DNA of 64,000 nt, taken from NCBI RefSeq assembly GCF_021018805.1, contig NC_086258.1, positions 15,276,692 through 15,340,691 of the forward strand. Direction: 5' to 3'. The DNA is from Prinia subflava (Eukaryota; Chordata; Aves; Passeriformes; Cisticolidae). The translations under genes and the position numbers were made by a program. Shown here in pieces: positions 62,756 to 64,000 of the stretch (position 1 is the stretch's first letter; the number at the start of each line of letters is the position of its first letter). The notes below the pieces were generated by a model that was not told the DNA's origin, searched no databases, and was given only the letters and a program-made list of their open reading frames with translations.

Positions 62756-64000
62756 TTAAACTGTTATTTACTAAAAAAACCCCAAACCTGTATTTCAATT
62801 TTACAGCCTTACCACTGTAAATATTCCAAGAAGAAAGATGATTGTGGATTGTCCCACAGTCTTCCATAAATGAAGCAGAAATTTCCCCAAGCAGCAAGGA
62901 GAAATGATACAAAGTAGAATAAGAAATTAAAAAAAAAATCAAGAAAGAAAGAGCCAGTGTCAATTTATGAACAGGAGGACAAAGATTTCCTTGTCACACA
63001 AGTGTCAAGAGACCCAGTGAATGCTGTGTCTCTGCCCTCATCCAGCTACTTTTATTACAGATATTTTGGTATTCCCCAAAGGTCGTGTATCAGTCAGGAC
63101 TTGTTCACCACCCTCTGACTGAACAGTTGCATTTCTTTCATGGGAACACAGAGCAGGGCAAGTGCTGTCATAATATTTCTTTGCTTTTGTTGCTAAGAAT
63201 GCTGTACTCAAAACTCACCACAAATTAAAGTGGACGGATTTTCAGTACATCGAACAAAAGGCAAAAGGCACTAAACCACAAAGCCATACTCACCTGAAGG
63301 ATTAAATCAATAAGGATGTGACTTCCCCAATAAAAGAGAGCAACTTGTAGCTTTCAGTCATTTCACAGCTTCTACCTAAAGACTGTGCCACAGCCTAAAT
63401 TGGTTTATGCAAGGATGGGAGGAATATTTTGCCATGGCAACTGACAATTTCAGAAAAAACACCCCCAAAACTGTGCTCTGTCAGAAAATCAGCAGATAAA
63501 AAGGTTGAAGATAATGCCTCAGAAAGAAAATTAAGGTTGAGACAGAAAATGTCTATTAAACAGTGGTTCTGCCACAGAGAGAGGTGACAGGCTTCAAAAT
63601 GGTAAAGCTCTGAATGCTATACAAAGCTCTACCTGGGCCACAGAAAAGAAATACTCAAAAGAAAAAAGAGATATAGATAACAATAAGTGTACAGAAGTAC
63701 TTTCCTGTGGATGCCTGGAAGGATGCTCCCATTGGAGGAGATTCATCTCTGTTGCCGAGTCACAGCTGTGACGTCTGAACCAGGCAGTCACACTTCCCTG
63801 GCTCAAACCCAGCCAAATTTAGCCCTAAGAAACAGCAAATTTTAACTCAGACAAGACCCTGTGGGGAGAAAACAATCTTTGGCCCCTCGCTGATTCTATT
63901 ACAGGAGACAAGTGGTTCACCTGCAAGAGCAGGTGTTTAGAATTTAAACCAGCTAAGTGGCAGAATTTGGATAAAAACACTGTTCCAAATTCAGCCCAGA

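Larger units (their letters stand above)
54413..64000. other. 9.6 kb of non-coding sequence, no gene recognised
   Basis: Unique sequence with scattered low complexity. It contains three TAATTA words within 57 bp (56857-56913), a near-perfect inverted repeat (61360-61390) and an A-rich tract (62701-62755). No EF-hand exon was seen up to the end of the window. Confidence 0.6.

Noticed and set aside
1..64000. Bacterial-type features, CRISPR arrays, tRNA or rRNA genes
   Set aside because: No regularly spaced direct repeats other than the minisatellite, no tRNA or rRNA signature words, and the context is a vertebrate intron-exon gene.

Overview
The window looks like vertebrate nuclear DNA, most probably from a bird. 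It holds a multi-exon gene with GT-AG introns, one strong CpG island, and no long uninterrupted ORFs. It also has fragments that look like avian CR1 LINEs, one of them ending in the typical ATTCTATG-like 3' tail. I cannot name the species.

The only protein-coding gene I can support is RAB11FIP4 (Rab11 family-interacting protein 4, arfophilin-2 family) on the minus strand. I assembled thirteen coding exons by matching frame, splice sites and recalled family sequence. From 5' to 3' they are 33289-33173 (candidate alternative first exon), 22093-21870, 18642-18451, 16946-16812, 15388-15353, 14464-14365, 13958-13855, 13327-13187, 12663-12582, 12347-12210, 11741-11583, 11237-11094 and 9318-9202. 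Every intron has GT/AG ends and all phases agree. The coding total is 1689 nt, or 562 codons plus a stop. The protein has an acidic, Ser-rich N-terminal half, a long coiled coil and a C-terminal Rab11-binding domain (FIP-RBD). The N-terminal EF-hand region of the long isoform was not found; its exons probably lie beyond 64000.

Layout. 1-1525: downstream flank, nothing recognised. About 1526-9201: likely very long 3' UTR, ending at a poly(A) signal that overlaps a Pumilio-type motif. 9202-22093: twelve shared coding exons. 22094-33172: an 11-kb intron with no exon seen. About 32930-33480: a CpG island that looks like an internal promoter for an EF-hand-less isoform. 33490-64000: non-coding, probably intron 1 of the long isoform and/or the upstream flank. 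This last part has two CR1 fragments, a CpG-rich patch, an 8-copy 31-bp minisatellite, homeodomain-site clusters and low-complexity tracts.

The most interesting result is at the CpG island. The first ATG on the minus strand there opens a stop-free 39-codon segment ending at a good splice donor, in exactly the phase needed to join the first shared exon. This predicts a RAB11FIP4 isoform with its own N-terminus and no EF-hands, driven by its own promoter. I found no mobile system, CRISPR array, RNA gene or unknown protein family.
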